Counted from the stretch's first letter, positions 43,101 through 53,476 are shown. The stretch: DNA of 64,000 nt from Dendrolimus kikuchii (GCA_019925095.2 CM034411.1:11966001-12030000); one strand, 5' to 3'. Made by a program: numbers and translations. Notes: generated from the letters alone by a model not told the origin.

Positions 43101-43212
43101 GAATGGGGAATTGTATATAGATTGTGCCAGCCTTCTGTGAAACTTATAATTTATTTCGATGACCTAGGCTCAGTATTCTGCCTATAGTTAATAAGATGAT
43201 ATATTACAATTA

Positions 43213-43490
43213 AGGGCCATCGACAAATTACGTCGCACTAATTTCATGATTTCGTGACGCCCTACCCCGTCCTTGTCCCAGCTGGTCACACTCGTGAGAC
43301 TCCTCCCTCACTAATGTGACATCACATATTTTGCAATTTTACATCAAGATATTGTTAAATTAAAACGGCAGTTCCGTAATTAGCTTAAATATGTTACATT
43401 TTGAAATGTGACCTCACCTTGTCACACATTGTCACACTTCATCGACCCCCTCCGCCCCTCAACGAGTGACGTAAATTATCTTTGGCCCCT
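43213..43490 (+). mobile_element. MITE-I, uninterrupted copy
   Basis: It begins near CGACAAATTACGTCGCACTA and ends with the near-inverse GAGTGACGTAAATTATCTTT. The interior holds CCCGTCCTTGTCCCAGCTGG and GTCACACTTCATCGACCCCC. A second copy (48687-49680) is split by a LINE-M insertion. From general knowledge, TTACGTCAC-ended MITEs are widespread in insects. Confidence 0.7.
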
Positions 43491-43660
43491 TATAAGAATA
43501 TACTTTATTGTCAAATAGTAAACTATATATACAATTTTATATATACAAATTAATATTAATTAAAAATCTAAAATATCCTATAAATAAACCTAACTTAAAA
43601 ATATATATACAATAGTAAAAAAAAAAAAAAAAAAAAACTTATATTAAAATAAAACCTATA
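43491..43660. other. AT-rich stretch with poly(A)
   Basis: A run of about 20 A lies at 43618-43637. Nothing else. Confidence 0.4.
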
Positions 43661-44249
43661 TTAAAGCCCGTCCAGCCCCACCAGACCACTGTCGCTGGGC
43701 ATTGTACCTAGAAGGCTGGCAGCATTACCTCGCTGGATACAAAGGCTAATCCTTTGAGCGAGGTAAGCTCCAGCCTTCCGGTCTCCAGTTTTGTCCATTA
43801 AGCGTTTTTTAATTATTTTAAATAATTTGTGGGCACTTGGCCCCCATGGGCCCAAAGTCTCCACCCCAAACGGCTCAAATATGTAACCTGTTCCAAGGGT
43901 TACATATTTGAGCCGTTTGAGGTTTTCGGCAGAAGTGGCAGTGCGACCGGCCCCAACTTTGGACTCCTGGAGATGAGAAGGCGCCAGTGTATCGACGCAG
44001 GTAACGTCCCACACAAGCGGCCTTCCCAAGCTCCAGGGAATTAAAGTCATACCGTCGGGCCTCTTGCCATCGTCGCGGATCAGGCCGTTCGGTTCGAGAA
44101 CGGCTGGCACGTCGGCGCTGACAAGAGCCCGACGTATTATATCGTTGAGGCCGGCATGTCGCGGAATTCTGCCTGCGCTTCTACCACACGATAGGCCATG
44201 GTGGCCAAGCCGGTCGACAGCCCGGCCGCAGCGACAGTTGTGTGGTTCA
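43661..44249 (-). pseudogene. C-terminal zinc-finger plus endonuclease-like domain of a non-LTR-type element
   Basis: The minus-strand frame is open from about 44249 to a stop at 43661, with no start codon because it is the end of a longer protein. It begins HNCRCGRAVDRLGHHGLSCG (a C-x-C ... H ... C cluster) and RIPRHAGLNDIIRRAL. Then come EPNGLIRDDGKRPDGMTLIP and GRPLVWDVTCVDTLAPSHLQ, and finally GVETLGPWG, AYLAQRISLCIQRGNAASLL. A CCHC cluster followed by RH and then RPD...WDxT is the layout of the restriction-like endonuclease at the C-terminus of R2/NeSL-type LINEs. The assignment is by motif layout and is inference. Relatives lie at 4500-4947 (minus) and 54841-55035 (plus). A perfect 21-bp palindrome lies inside it. 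Confidence 0.72.
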
Positions 44250-44559
44250 CAGCAATATTATAAAGAATATTAAGAAATTATAGATTATAGCACCATTATA
44301 AAACTCTCCGTAGGGCAGTTAACGTAACATTAAAGATATTATGTGTATCATCAACAAACTGTAGATACTAAAAGTCATGGTTAAAAATTAACTAAAAACC
44401 ATCACATTGAACATTAAACATCCAACTGCCACTTAACACAGTCCCAAAATATCCATTAACGCTTTTACTCCAAAGTACGTTTTAATGATTCAAAAACTTT
44501 CAATGTTTATTGTATACTATGTTACAGTCAAAGGTCGATATGCAGTCTCTTCCCGGAAT
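44250..44559. other. Unassigned sequence
   Basis: Nothing recognised. Confidence 0.4.
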
Positions 44560-44910
44560 GACTGGTTTATCCTAGGTTTGACCAAGGCCTTTCGACAAAA
44601 CCTGAAATAAATTCCAATTTAGGCCTTTGACTAAAGTATTTTAGTCAAACCTAGAAATACCTAACTTTTTAGTCAAACAATCTGTTTCGGGCTTTGCCTA
44701 GTCTATTCTAGAAGCGACTAAGGTAGACTCAGTCAAACGTCGATTCGTACTGCACTTATTACATGTTTAATGACTGTATAAATTAGTCTCTCCTAGGTTA
44801 GACAAAAATTCGTTAGTCAAAGGCAGAAAACCGTCAATTATATGGACTTTGACTAAGACTTTATGTCAGACCTGAGGTATGACTAGTCAAACCTAGGAGC
44901 GCTAGAGCTT
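44560..44910. repeat. Cluster of TAGGTTTGAC / GTCAAACCTA motifs
   Basis: The word occurs, with small changes, in both orientations: 44572 (CCTAGGTTTGACCA), 44626 and 44645 (TTTGACTAAAGTATTTTAGT as a local inverted pair, then CAAACCTAG), 44671, 44730, 44792 (CCTAGGTTAGAC), 44807, 44850 and 44884 (TAGTCAAACCTAGG). The outermost motifs are inverted relative to each other. Possibly a non-autonomous DNA element with many subterminal transposase sites. No open frame. Confidence 0.5.
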
Positions 44911-45182
44911 CCATATTTGACTATGACATAAATGTATACATTTACATTGAAATGAAAACAATATAAACATTTACGAGTTTTGATAACATTTTAGTTTGTG
45001 GATAACATACAAAAATTTCTACAAATAGTTCAAAACTGAGAGCCGTAATAATAAAATACACATAATCACGTCGGTAAAACAACTAGCGGTAAGGCTGTGG
45101 TCATACTTCTTCTCAATTTCATATTTTTCTTTTTAATCATCATTTACTAATGAAATAATTATAATAATTATACAATCCGTTT
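44911..45182. other. Short unassigned stretch
   Basis: Nothing recognised. Confidence 0.4.
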
Positions 45183-45491
45183 ATCCGTGCAGGAACGGAG
45201 AAAGAATACAATTTCCTGCGGCCGGGCGGCCTGTCGTAAGAGGCGACGAAACAACTCACAGCCAGGTGGTAGGATATTTACCCGTCTGCATGACTACCAC
45301 CCCTGGTCTAGAGTATGCCACCATAACAACTTGAGTTGCTTTCAGGCATTAGACCCCGGGTTCCAGATTTCCTTAAGAGAGCAGCAGCGCATTTGTAGAA
45401 CCTGTGGTGTCGAAAATGTCTATAGGCGATGGTAACCGCTTTCCATCAGGTGGGTCGTCTTCCTGTCTGCTGAACTTGTGCAATAAAAAAA
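45183..45491 (+). mobile_element. SINE-A copy, full-length class
   Basis: It starts ATCCGTGCAGGAACGGAGAA and ends CTGAACTTGTGCAATAAAAA. All internal blocks are present with scattered changes. Confidence 0.82.
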
Positions 45492-45534
45492 CAATTTTAC
45501 TAACAAAAAATATATTAAATTTCGGGTCGTTTTG

Positions 45535-45730
45535 ATATTACGCTAAAAGGAAGATTTTCACTAAAAATCAGCGTCGTGTCGGATATAATTTCAGCACAGC
45601 AATAAGCTGAGTGTAAACCTTGTTTGATGAAAATACGGTATACAATTTCTCAAAAAATGCAATTATTTTAATTACATGTAAGCAATGTAAATACATCGCT
45701 ATTTCTTCAAATAAATATTTTCTTTCTTTC
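45535..45730 (+). repeat. LINE 3' untranslated region-type repeat
   Basis: CACTAAAAATCAGCGTCGTG, then CAGCACAGCAATAAGCTGAG, TGTAAACCTTGTTTGATGAA and a final CAAATAAATATTTTCTTTC. A second copy is at 61085-61262. The terminal AATAAA suits a LINE 3' end. Confidence 0.6.
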
Positions 45731-45960
45731 GGTTTATGCCCGGTTTATATGTCTTTCTATAGTACCCGGCACGATCTTTGAGCGGTCACCTTGGTCTACA
45801 CGCAGTGAAATGTCAATTCTTTCTCGAAGTATCGAGGTATTGTCTCTTTCCAGTAATACTCAATTATTTAATGCACATATTATGAAACAGTGTTGCAGTA
45901 AAGGGGCAGGATATATCGATAAATCACATCACATTTGAATTTGATGTCCTTCTTGGAATC

Positions 45961-46094
45961 TTGAGTTTGGACGCCGGCAACGCATTCGCATTGATGATGT
46001 TTATTCATCATGGTGTGATTTGTTTGCTGGTGTTCCTCACGGCGGCGTTTTATCACCTCTCTTATTTGCTATCATTTTTAAATATGGTAGTTGA
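45961..46094 (+). pseudogene. Scrap of a non-LTR reverse transcriptase
   Basis: Read from 45993, the frame gives DDVYSSWCDLFAGVPHGGVL then SPLLFAIIFKYGS and a stop. GVPxGGVLSPLLFxI is the conserved reverse-transcriptase block just before the catalytic YxDD, seen in many LINEs. Only this block survives. The start of the feature (GACGCCGGCAACGCATTCGC) is another common repeat fragment. The ATG-started frame on the plus strand here is a shadow in another phase. Confidence 0.6.
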
Positions 46095-46184
46095 TAATTG
46101 TGATTATATTACTTTTATTTTAGTACACCACCAAAAATCGTATAATTGAATTTCCTTTAAAATATCCTTGGACACTGGGTTGCC

Positions 46185-46310
46185 TGGAAGAAATCGCTAT
46201 AAGCGATAAGGCCGCCCAGTGTCCTAATGAAAATGTATCCATATAAATTGTCTAGATTTAAGATTATGGTGAACGATAAAGAGTTTTCATTCATTTATTC
46301 ATTCATTTGC
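46185..46310 (+). repeat. LINE 3' end fragment
   Basis: GCCTGGAAGAAATCGCTATA then GCGATAAGGCCGCCCAGTGT, followed by a (CATT)n-like tail. An antisense fragment lies at 50712-50755. It may be the 3' end of the same LINE as the preceding reverse-transcriptase scrap. Confidence 0.55.
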
Positions 46311-46489
46311 TACAGTCAGCTGCAATCCCTCCTATTCCGGTGACTACTCAAGATCCGTGCCGACTACTATTCAATTTATTTGTTGTACTACTGGTTATAA
46401 TTTAACAGAAATAAACTCCCTACAAATTTCTACCATGGTATCTATAATGTGGTAAAGTAATAAGAATGAATATTTTTACCATTAGGTTT

Positions 46490-47349
46490 GTTTATACGAA
46501 GCCATCATTGGCTGCCAGTCTCACTGGCAGCCAGCGCTGGCTTGGTTTTGGCCTTGTATAAACAGTTTTATAAGCTAAGCCAGCGCTGGCTGTCGGTGCT
46601 GGCAAGAATAGAGCACCCGTCTAATTTTCAAGCTAGTGACCTCCGCCCACATATCACGCAACCCTCACGCCACCCATGCCGACACGTGTAGACACATCGC
46701 GCCAGTCCGTCGGTCCGGAACAGACTGGTTTGCCTCGAATTCATTATTGAAGTGAAACTTCTATATAGACGGGTTCTTAGGATTTTTCTGTCACAAAAAA
46801 GCGTTACGGCCGCGTGGAGGAGCGGCATAAATTTAAACTAGACGTGGTGAGAGGCGGCATAATTTTAGAGTAGACTATGGGTGCGTTTTTTGGTTCCGGA
46901 TCGAATTCAGTTTCTTTGTTTGATAAAATAAAATATGTTTAAATAAAAAATTCATTCATTAAAATGTACCTAACCTAACCAAATCATAATTTGCAGTAAA
47001 CCTGCGAAAAATCCAAATTTGTGCTGGGACACATAGTAGAAATGAAACTTCAACGGACAAGTGGAAAAACAAATGGCAACAAAATTTTAACTTGAAATTT
47101 TACGGGCAGATTGTTAATGTACTTGTCCTATTTGAAAAACTGCCCGTAAAACTTTTAAAATTTTGTTGTCATTCGTTTTTCCACTTGTCCGTTGAAGTTG
47201 TACTTCTACTATGTGTCGCAGTACACATTTCGAGTTTCAATTTTTTTTTACGTCAAACGTGTGCACTCCACAAAAAAATCCAGTCTGACAGCCAAGTCAG
47301 CAGTGGCTTGTCTGTAGGACTGACGCCAACACACTAGCTTCGTATAAAC
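46490..47349. mobile_element. TIR element carrying FB-1 copy 2
   Basis: GTTTATACGAAGC begins at 46490, and its reverse complement GCTTCGTATAAAC ends at 47349. Inside the left end are self-complementary CTGCCAG / CTGGCAGC and CCAGCGCTGG words. FB-1 copy 2 occupies 46749-47191, with GAAGTGAAACTTC at 46749-46761 and the hairpin arms at 47054-47109 and 47140-47191. The small open frames are shadows. Confidence 0.6.
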
Positions 47350-48293
47350 CATACTTTAGGTCGTAATTTAAAACGCTCGAAATAGAACCACAGCTTTACA
47401 TTGCTTTCTAAGCATTAAAAAAAAAACACACAAACAAATTTGTACACTTTATATCGATCTTACAAATTTAAGTTTGTATATCGTTATATAAAAAATCGTT
47501 TTGTAACCCGAATCTCAGAACAGTGAAAAATGGTAATGGTTGGCTCCAAACGATGTACCCCCCGTGGTGTATAGCCAATGCAACGCCCTACATACGACCT
47601 GATATAGTTAGTCTGATCGAATTCGGCCTGAAGTAGTGTTCGGCTCTAAAAGGTCAGATCTGGGGTCTTAAAATGGCCGCTTCTGGAGAAATTTTCTATT
47701 TTAAACCCGCTGGTCTACACACTATGTATATTTTATAAATATAATAATGAATATCCTTTATTATGTAGGGAAAGTTACAGTTAACAGAAAAAAAAATAAC
47801 AACATAAATACTTCAGGTAACCTTATCACTATAGGCAACATTTTTAGACAATCTATGGAGTCAAAAGAGGTTTAGTAAAAGTAGCGGTCTGTTAGATTAT
47901 CGTCACTTCTTAAATGTATACATATATAATAATGTTGACTGCTAAAGATTCTCATTCATATATATTTATGGATTAATACTCCCGATCAGACCAATTCCGC
48001 CTGACTTGACCCGATGAAATTAATTATCATATCGTGTAATTCATACTATTTATTTTAAACAGGTTACAAGTAACTCAGCATGGTGTATTTTTTTATTAAT
48101 AAATAAGTGACAAATAGGTCTTCGTGAACGGTAAATGAAGGCCTAATAGATTTATGTGGGACTAATTTGTTTATAATAACCTTTTCACGTGTTAAGGGTT
48201 AGAAATAAAGGGTTAAATAATAATAATAGTTAAGAATTATTTTATCTTAGACATTCATGTACGATATGAAACGTAAATTGACCTATATCTTAT
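47350..48293. other. Unassigned sequence
   Basis: Nothing recognised. Confidence 0.4.
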
Positions 48294-48537
48294 ACTAATA
48301 TATAAAGCTGAAGAGTTTGTTTGTTTGATTGAACGCGCTAATCTCAGAACCTACTGGTCTGATTTGAAAAATTCTTTCAGTGTTAGATAGCCCATTTATT
48401 GAGGAACGCTATAGGCTATATATCATCACGCTAAGACCAATAGGAGCTGAGCACCAATGAAGAATGTTTCAAAATCGGGGGGTTTTAAAAACAAATTCCA
48501 CGCGGATGACGTTGCGGACACAGCTAGTCTATATATA
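48294..48537 (+). repeat. Lepidopteran interspersed repeat, near full length
   Basis: ATATATAAAGCTGAAGAGTT opens it. CTACTGGTCTGATTTGAAAA, then TTTCAGTGTTAGATAGCCCA and CCAATAGGAGCTGAGCACCA follow. It ends at CGCGGATGACGTTGCGGACA. A common moth/butterfly retroposon type from general knowledge. Fragment also at 20095. Confidence 0.65.
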
Positions 48538-48686
48538 AAGGTGAATTTTTCAAGTAGGCATTTAGGGCCAAATTCTAAACTATACGAAATAGTGTATATA
48601 TAACACCCAAAGGAGTCTTGGTGTCGACATTGGCAAAAATTAAAGTGGTATCATTTGATTTTTGAAAAACCACTTACCCTTGTCAG
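48538..48686 (+). repeat. Dispersed repeat shared with 37475-37625
   Basis: GGTGAATTTTTCAAGTAGGC, CCCAAAGGAGTCTTGGTGTC and CCACTTACCCTTGTCA match in order. Confidence 0.6.
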
Positions 48687-49680
48687 GGGGCATTCACAAA
48701 TTACGTCACACGAATTTCATGATTTTTTGACCCCACCCCCGTCCTTGTCACAGCTGCTCATATTCGTGAGATTCCTCCCTCCTGTGACATGTTTTGCAAT
48801 TTTACATCAAGAGATTATTAAATTAAAACAGCAGTTCCGTAATTAGTTTTATTTCCACTTAAATTATTTTTTTATAATTTAAACACTGCTTATACAGATA
48901 AACAGTTGAAAATATTTTGCAGGTTTTCGTTAATAGTTCAAATTTCTTGTTTTAAAGCTTAAATATGTTATATTTTGAAATATATAACATATTTAAGCAT
49001 AACATATTTGGGAAATAGTTTGAATGGAGCGTTAGGTAAACTTCTAGGCGCTAAGAACCTCAGCCAGAAGGCCCAGCTCGCCATACACAACGCGGTGCTG
49101 GTACCTACGCTCACGTATGGAAGCGAGAGTTGGGTATGGAAGAGAGAGCATGAAAGTAGAGTAAACGCGGTCGAGATGCGAGCACTGCGCAAAATCTGCG
49201 GAGTGACGCTCGCGGACCGCGTTCGTAATACCGAAGTAAGAAAGAGAGTTGGTCTGAAAGAGAGTGTCGGGGTGAAGGTAAGGAAAGAAATGCTTTGGTG
49301 GTTCGGGCATGTGGAAAGAATGCATGATGAAAGAATGACTAAACAGATATACAATACAAAAGTGGATGGATGTAGAAGTCGTGGAAGGCCACGACACACC
49401 TTCCATGATCAAATTGATCGTGTACTAGCGGAGGGTGATGTCAGGAGCCTTAAGAGCAGACGAGTGTGCATGACAAGAGTTATGAATGTCAAAGAAGCAA
49501 GTGAGGTGTGTAAGAATGGGCCTAAATGGCGCTCTGTTGTTCGTGCCTACCCCGCAAGGGAACTGGCGTGAAGTTATGTATGTATGTATGTATTTTGAAA
49601 TATAACACATTTAATTGTTTTGTCACACAATGTCATACTTCGTCGACCCCCTCCTCCCTTGATGTGTGACGTAATTTATG
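48687..49680 (+). mobile_element. MITE-I copy split by LINE-M
   Basis: The left part (48692-48984) and right part (49591-49680) rebuild the order of the intact copy at 43213-43490. CACAAATTACGTCACACGAA opens it and GATGTGTGACGTAATTTATG closes it. The left part has an additional ~100-bp segment shared with MITE-D (TTCGTTAATAGTTCAAATTT). Confidence 0.7.
49001..49590 (+). pseudogene. LINE-M 3' end: C-terminus of a reverse-transcriptase protein
   Basis: This is the longest LINE-M copy (~585 bp). The frame from about 49009 reads YLGNSLNGALGKLLGAKNLS, then LVPTLTYGSESWVWKR, MRALRKICGVTLADRVRNTE and MLWWFGHVERMHDERMTKQI, and closes AYPARELA with a stop at 49571. Tyr-Gly-x-Glu-x-Trp followed by W-x-GH-x-x-R is typical of the region after the polymerase core in RTE/CR1-like LINEs. 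The catalytic YxDD part is absent because of 5' truncation. The 3' end is GTGAAGTT plus (ATGT)n. TATTTTGAAATATA at 48971-48984 and 49591-49604 is a 14-bp TSD. The start codon at 48975 belongs to target sequence, so this is not a real gene start. Confidence 0.88.
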
Positions 49681-50223
49681 ACGGCCAGTCAGAAACTGGA
49701 TTCGATTTTGGATAAAAAAAATTCGTACCGTATTATAGTATCAAATCACAGTGTAACTTCAAACCAAGCCTGTACATAATACATACTTGTACAGTCAGAA
49801 GATATGATTATAAATAGACTCTTGGCGTCACGCGAACGAAGTGGACGGTTAGTTGACAACAAATAAGTCACGTGTAAATATCCCAAGGTCGAAGGTCACG
49901 ACCCTCTTGGTTATTATCCAATCCATGTATAAGGATATTTGCGAGAACGCCCACGGAGATAACTAACCTAATCAGAACCATTGTGCTCCAAAATTATTAT
50001 TAAGTGTTTGCTTCATTATTTAGGAAGCTTGTTTCGGCGATTAATTTGATGTACGTGGATTTTTAGGTTATTAGAGAAATTGCAACACCGATGCGTTTTC
50101 AAGAAGACTTTGTTTTAGTGTTACCACTCTATGACAATGTAATTTGAACGACCTTTTAGTGTTGCCATTTCAATAATTGGTTTAGAGTCATCTTGCGACA
50201 CCTTGTCGTAGGCACTAGGATAT
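49681..50223. other. Unassigned sequence
   Basis: Nothing recognised. The right end (50211-50223) is the left target duplication of the next element. Confidence 0.4.
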
Positions 50224-50595
50224 TACCGCTTCGGGGGGCCTTTAGCTATCAAGGGAGCAAAGGATTCATCACCCCCGCTGACGAAGTGAATGTGTTCTGA
50301 TTCCCGGGGCACATTCAGGCACTTTTTGCGCTGGATCGGACTGGGCGTAACTACGTTCTAAGTCTCAGCCTTTCCTTCATAAGAAGCGCGGGGCACATGG
50401 GAGAAGGGTGGTTTTAGTGGGTAGTGGGTGTTGCCCGTGCAACTTCTCTGAGTCTCCACACAAGCTGGCTTGATTGTTGTTCGGATTGCCCCTTGTCGAA
50501 GGGGAAAGAAAGCCTTCATGATCAACTATGGTCTAATCCCTTGCAAAGGACCCAGTATTGTGCGTAAATAGCATTTCCCCCGACTTAAAAAAAAA
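50224..50595 (+). mobile_element. 372-bp retroposon with poly(A) and 13-bp target duplication
   Basis: GGCACTAGGATAT occurs at 50211-50223 and at 50596-50608. The insert starts TACCGCTTCGGGGGGCCTTT (first base shared) and ends in CGACTTAAAAAAAAA. It is GC-richer than its surroundings, contains GTGGTTTTAGTGGGTAGTGG and a GCCCCTTGTCGAAGGGG hairpin, and has no long open frame. Best explanation: the 3' untranslated end of an R1-like LINE, 5'-truncated on insertion. The clade is inference. Confidence 0.82.
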
Positions 50596-50608
50596 GGCAC
50601 TAGGATAT

Positions 50609-50857
50609 GCACCTCAATATATTCGAATATTGAAAAGGATATTTTGCCTATAAGATTATTTATTGCTCATCAAAATAACAATATATTAATTACGTTATTT
50701 TTGACAGAACAATAGGCGGCCTTATCGCCTAGAGGGATCTCTTCCAGGCAACGTAACTTATAGGATATTCTATGCGATTTCTGGCAATGTAGGTGGTGCA
50801 TAAATAGTTAAATACAGTGTGTATATTTGTTTATTGGATTTTTTAAATATGTATTTC
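50609..50857. other. Short stretch with an antisense LINE 3' fragment
   Basis: GGCGGCCTTATCGCCTAGAG with TCTTCCAGGCAACG (50715-50755) is the antisense of the 46185 repeat. Confidence 0.5.
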
Positions 50858-51168
50858 ATCCGTGCAGGAACGGAGAAAGAATACAATTTCCTGCGGCCGG
50901 GCGGCCTGTCGTAAGAGGCGACAAAACAACCCACAGCCAATTGGTAGGGTATTTGTTCGACTGGATGGCGACCACCCCTGGTCTAGAGTATGCCGCCATA
51001 ACAACCTTGTGTTGCGTTCCGGCATTAGTGACCAGGTTCCAGTCTCCCTTAAGAGAGCAGCAGCGCATTTGTAGCACCTTTGGTCTTGCAAATGTCCATA
51101 TGCGATGGTAACCGCTTTCCATCAAGTGGGCCGTCTGCCTGTCTGTTGAACTCCTGCAATAAAAAAAA
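50858..51168 (+). mobile_element. SINE-A copy, full-length class
   Basis: It starts ATCCGTGCAGGAACGGAGAA and ends TTGAACTCCTGCAATAAAAA. This is one of the least damaged copies. Four overlapping open frames on both strands are shadows. Confidence 0.85.
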
Positions 51169-52469
51169 GTATTAAATTTTTAAGATAAATATATCTCATA
51201 AGTATGATATACATATAATTATATGTATATGTTGTTTTAACCTGAATCTTGAGATGTTATGGTTCGTGGACTGTCAGCAAATGGAGTATTTGATATAGGT
51301 ACTATACAAGAAATACCAAAATAACGTTACATAAAAAATAGTACGCATTTAAATTTACCTTACTATCATCTCACTTCCAAAATTTCGTCGCAGAAATATT
51401 TTTTTTCACTAGGTACTGTTAAAACAATAATCAATACTTGACTTCTTAGAATTGATGACGTCATAACCAAGTACATCCATACAGATTCTAGTATCTAGTA
51501 GGCTGTGACTCCTTGCAAGACGATAAAAACTTTTAGTTTATTTTACACTCAAATAAACTGTTTGCTTTTTGCATTGCAAATTTGATTTATTTGTGTAACA
51601 AGTCCCAAAATATACAGTCATTTGTATTGAAATTTAGAAGCCAACTCACATTTTAACTTTTATTAAGGGCGTGTTATGAGAACACGGGTACACAAAATTA
51701 CCTTGTTACCTATGGAGTTTACCTAGCAATTTTATAATTTCGCTAATTATACGCCTGCGAACAGCACTCACAAAGGGTGATGCTTTCCTTTATAAACTCA
51801 CCTACAACCTAATACCAATCTTGACTCCAGCGCATTAAAGTCGAGAATTGCGTGACACGTGTTTTACATTTAGAACTGTTTGGAATGAATTTCAAATGAA
51901 TCGAATTCAAGGGATGTTCAGATGCAAGTTTCTTTTTGAATAAAGAATGAATTAAATGTATTTTATGTAAGCAAATCTGTTTCAACTCTGTATCGATGGA
52001 GTTAAGGTTTAATTCTCGCCGATTGAGAATATGGTATTCGTCCTAGTTACCGGCACATATTATAGTAGACCCTGTTTGGCATATCCGCCCTTTTTTCAAC
52101 GGCAGATGTCTAAAAGTGCTATTGTGCCGAGCAACTCTTCTGAGTGCCCAATTATATTGTTAATACACAAAATATTAAGCTTTGAAATTTTACACGGTCG
52201 GACGAATAATAAGCCATTATGGGATAAAGAGGAGTTTCGACGCGTTTTAGTGTCGTATTTCACGAGGTGTGGATTTTCGCACAAAGACATGTGTGAGAGC
52301 AAATTAATTTTTGTGCACATTATTAATTAAGAGAACGTACCCATACCACGTGACCCGTTCAGGGGGGAGGGAGGTCTTCAAAGTACCACGCTAATATCCT
52401 CAAGGGATTCTCGGGCTTTTTCCAGCTCTATTCAATTTTTTTTTTTTCAAGAGGAAATCCGTTTGTATA
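51169..52469. other. Unassigned sequence
   Basis: A 99-residue plus frame (52031-52330) and its antisense (52096-52320) show no motif I recognise and have no neighbouring exons. I do not call a gene. Confidence 0.4.
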
Positions 52470-52870
52470 CAGTGTGGGACTTGTGGCCAGATAGGCTGCC
52501 GTAATACCCAATAAAATCCCCTGGTGTCCTCTTGTTACCCTATGTCGGGGCAACGGGACGTGCGCAAGCTTATCGCCGCGACCCTGACTGGCGTGGGTTC
52601 GCCCCTAAGGGCAGGTCTCTCCTGCCTTAATCCGTGCTTAAGCGAGATGCGCGCGGGGCTCCAACGTGCGCCCTATTCAACGGCTTGGATGCGGATGCCG
52701 CCTAATGTCTCCGAGAGCTCTCCGAGAGCGGCTGCCGCAAAGTTACGGCGGCCGGTGTTCATAAGCAGTTGGACGCCGAGTCTTATTGTTGCGGCGGGAT
52801 AGGAGCGCGGCTGCTCGTTCCCTCTCCCGCTCCGCCGTCTCCTTTGCGGACATGACAGTTCCGCAAAAAG
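52470..52870 (-). pseudogene. R1-like LINE: protein end and 3' untranslated region
   Basis: On the minus strand TVMSAKETAERERERAAALL then SRRNNKTRRPTAYEH and a stop lie at about 52855-52745. This is the R1-clade C-terminal signature (VMxxKExAERERE). The GC-rich sequence after it would be 3' untranslated region, ending near CCCAATAAAATCCCCTGGTG (plus strand). That segment resembles CGAATAAAACCTTTCGGTGT at 62838 in the third copy. The 92-residue plus-strand frame here is a shadow. Confidence 0.6.
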
Positions 52871-53269
52871 AGAGCTATATTCAAATAAGGCGCGAGGCGT
52901 TTAACATTTTTTAAGCGGCTTAAATCCAAATATAAGTAAAATTAATTTATTTTACTTTCTGATTGCAAAAAATAATTTAAAACTATATTTATGAATTACT
53001 ACATGAATACTAGAGGGGGACGGGATCTTGGTATATATACCGATGGTCACCTAGGGGTGGGGTTAGACAAAATTGTAAAAATAAATGAGCCACGTAGTAT
53101 GGGTACGTTCCGTACCGTACGATGAAATATATTTAATATGTACTACTATGTGCTGTATAAGTATGTTGTACCCTTAGTCATGAAAGTTACTTCTTTTAGC
53201 TTTTTAATATAAAAACATCGTTTGGTAACCCTTTTTAACAAAGGCCCCACTGCCGAGCTAGATTTTTTT
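52871..53269. other. Unassigned sequence
   Basis: Nothing recognised. Confidence 0.4.
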
Positions 53270-53350
53270 AATTAAAATAACTAGAAGGTTTGGCAGACTG
53301 TTCAGCTCTGAAAAAATGAAAATTTAGAACCCCATTCCAGCGCCATCTAC
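53270..53350 (+). repeat. Dispersed repeat shared with ~18150-18220
   Basis: AAAATTTAGAACCCCATTCC then AGCGCCATCTACCGGATCC, a common lepidopteran repeat block. Confidence 0.5.
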
Positions 53351-53476
53351 CGGATCCAATTGTGAATCTAAATCCCCCCGGAACCATACACACGAACACA
53401 AGAAATATATATTAAGAAGATGTACAAAGTTTGATACTAAGGAAATATAATTATGGAGAATAATAATAAAACTTTT

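Noticed and set aside
49044..49412. 122- and 143-residue minus-strand frames
   Set aside because: Both are antisense shadows of the LINE-M reverse-transcriptase frame.
52031..52330. 99-residue plus-strand frame, possible gene
   Set aside because: Both strands are open over the same stretch and neither translation shows a domain.
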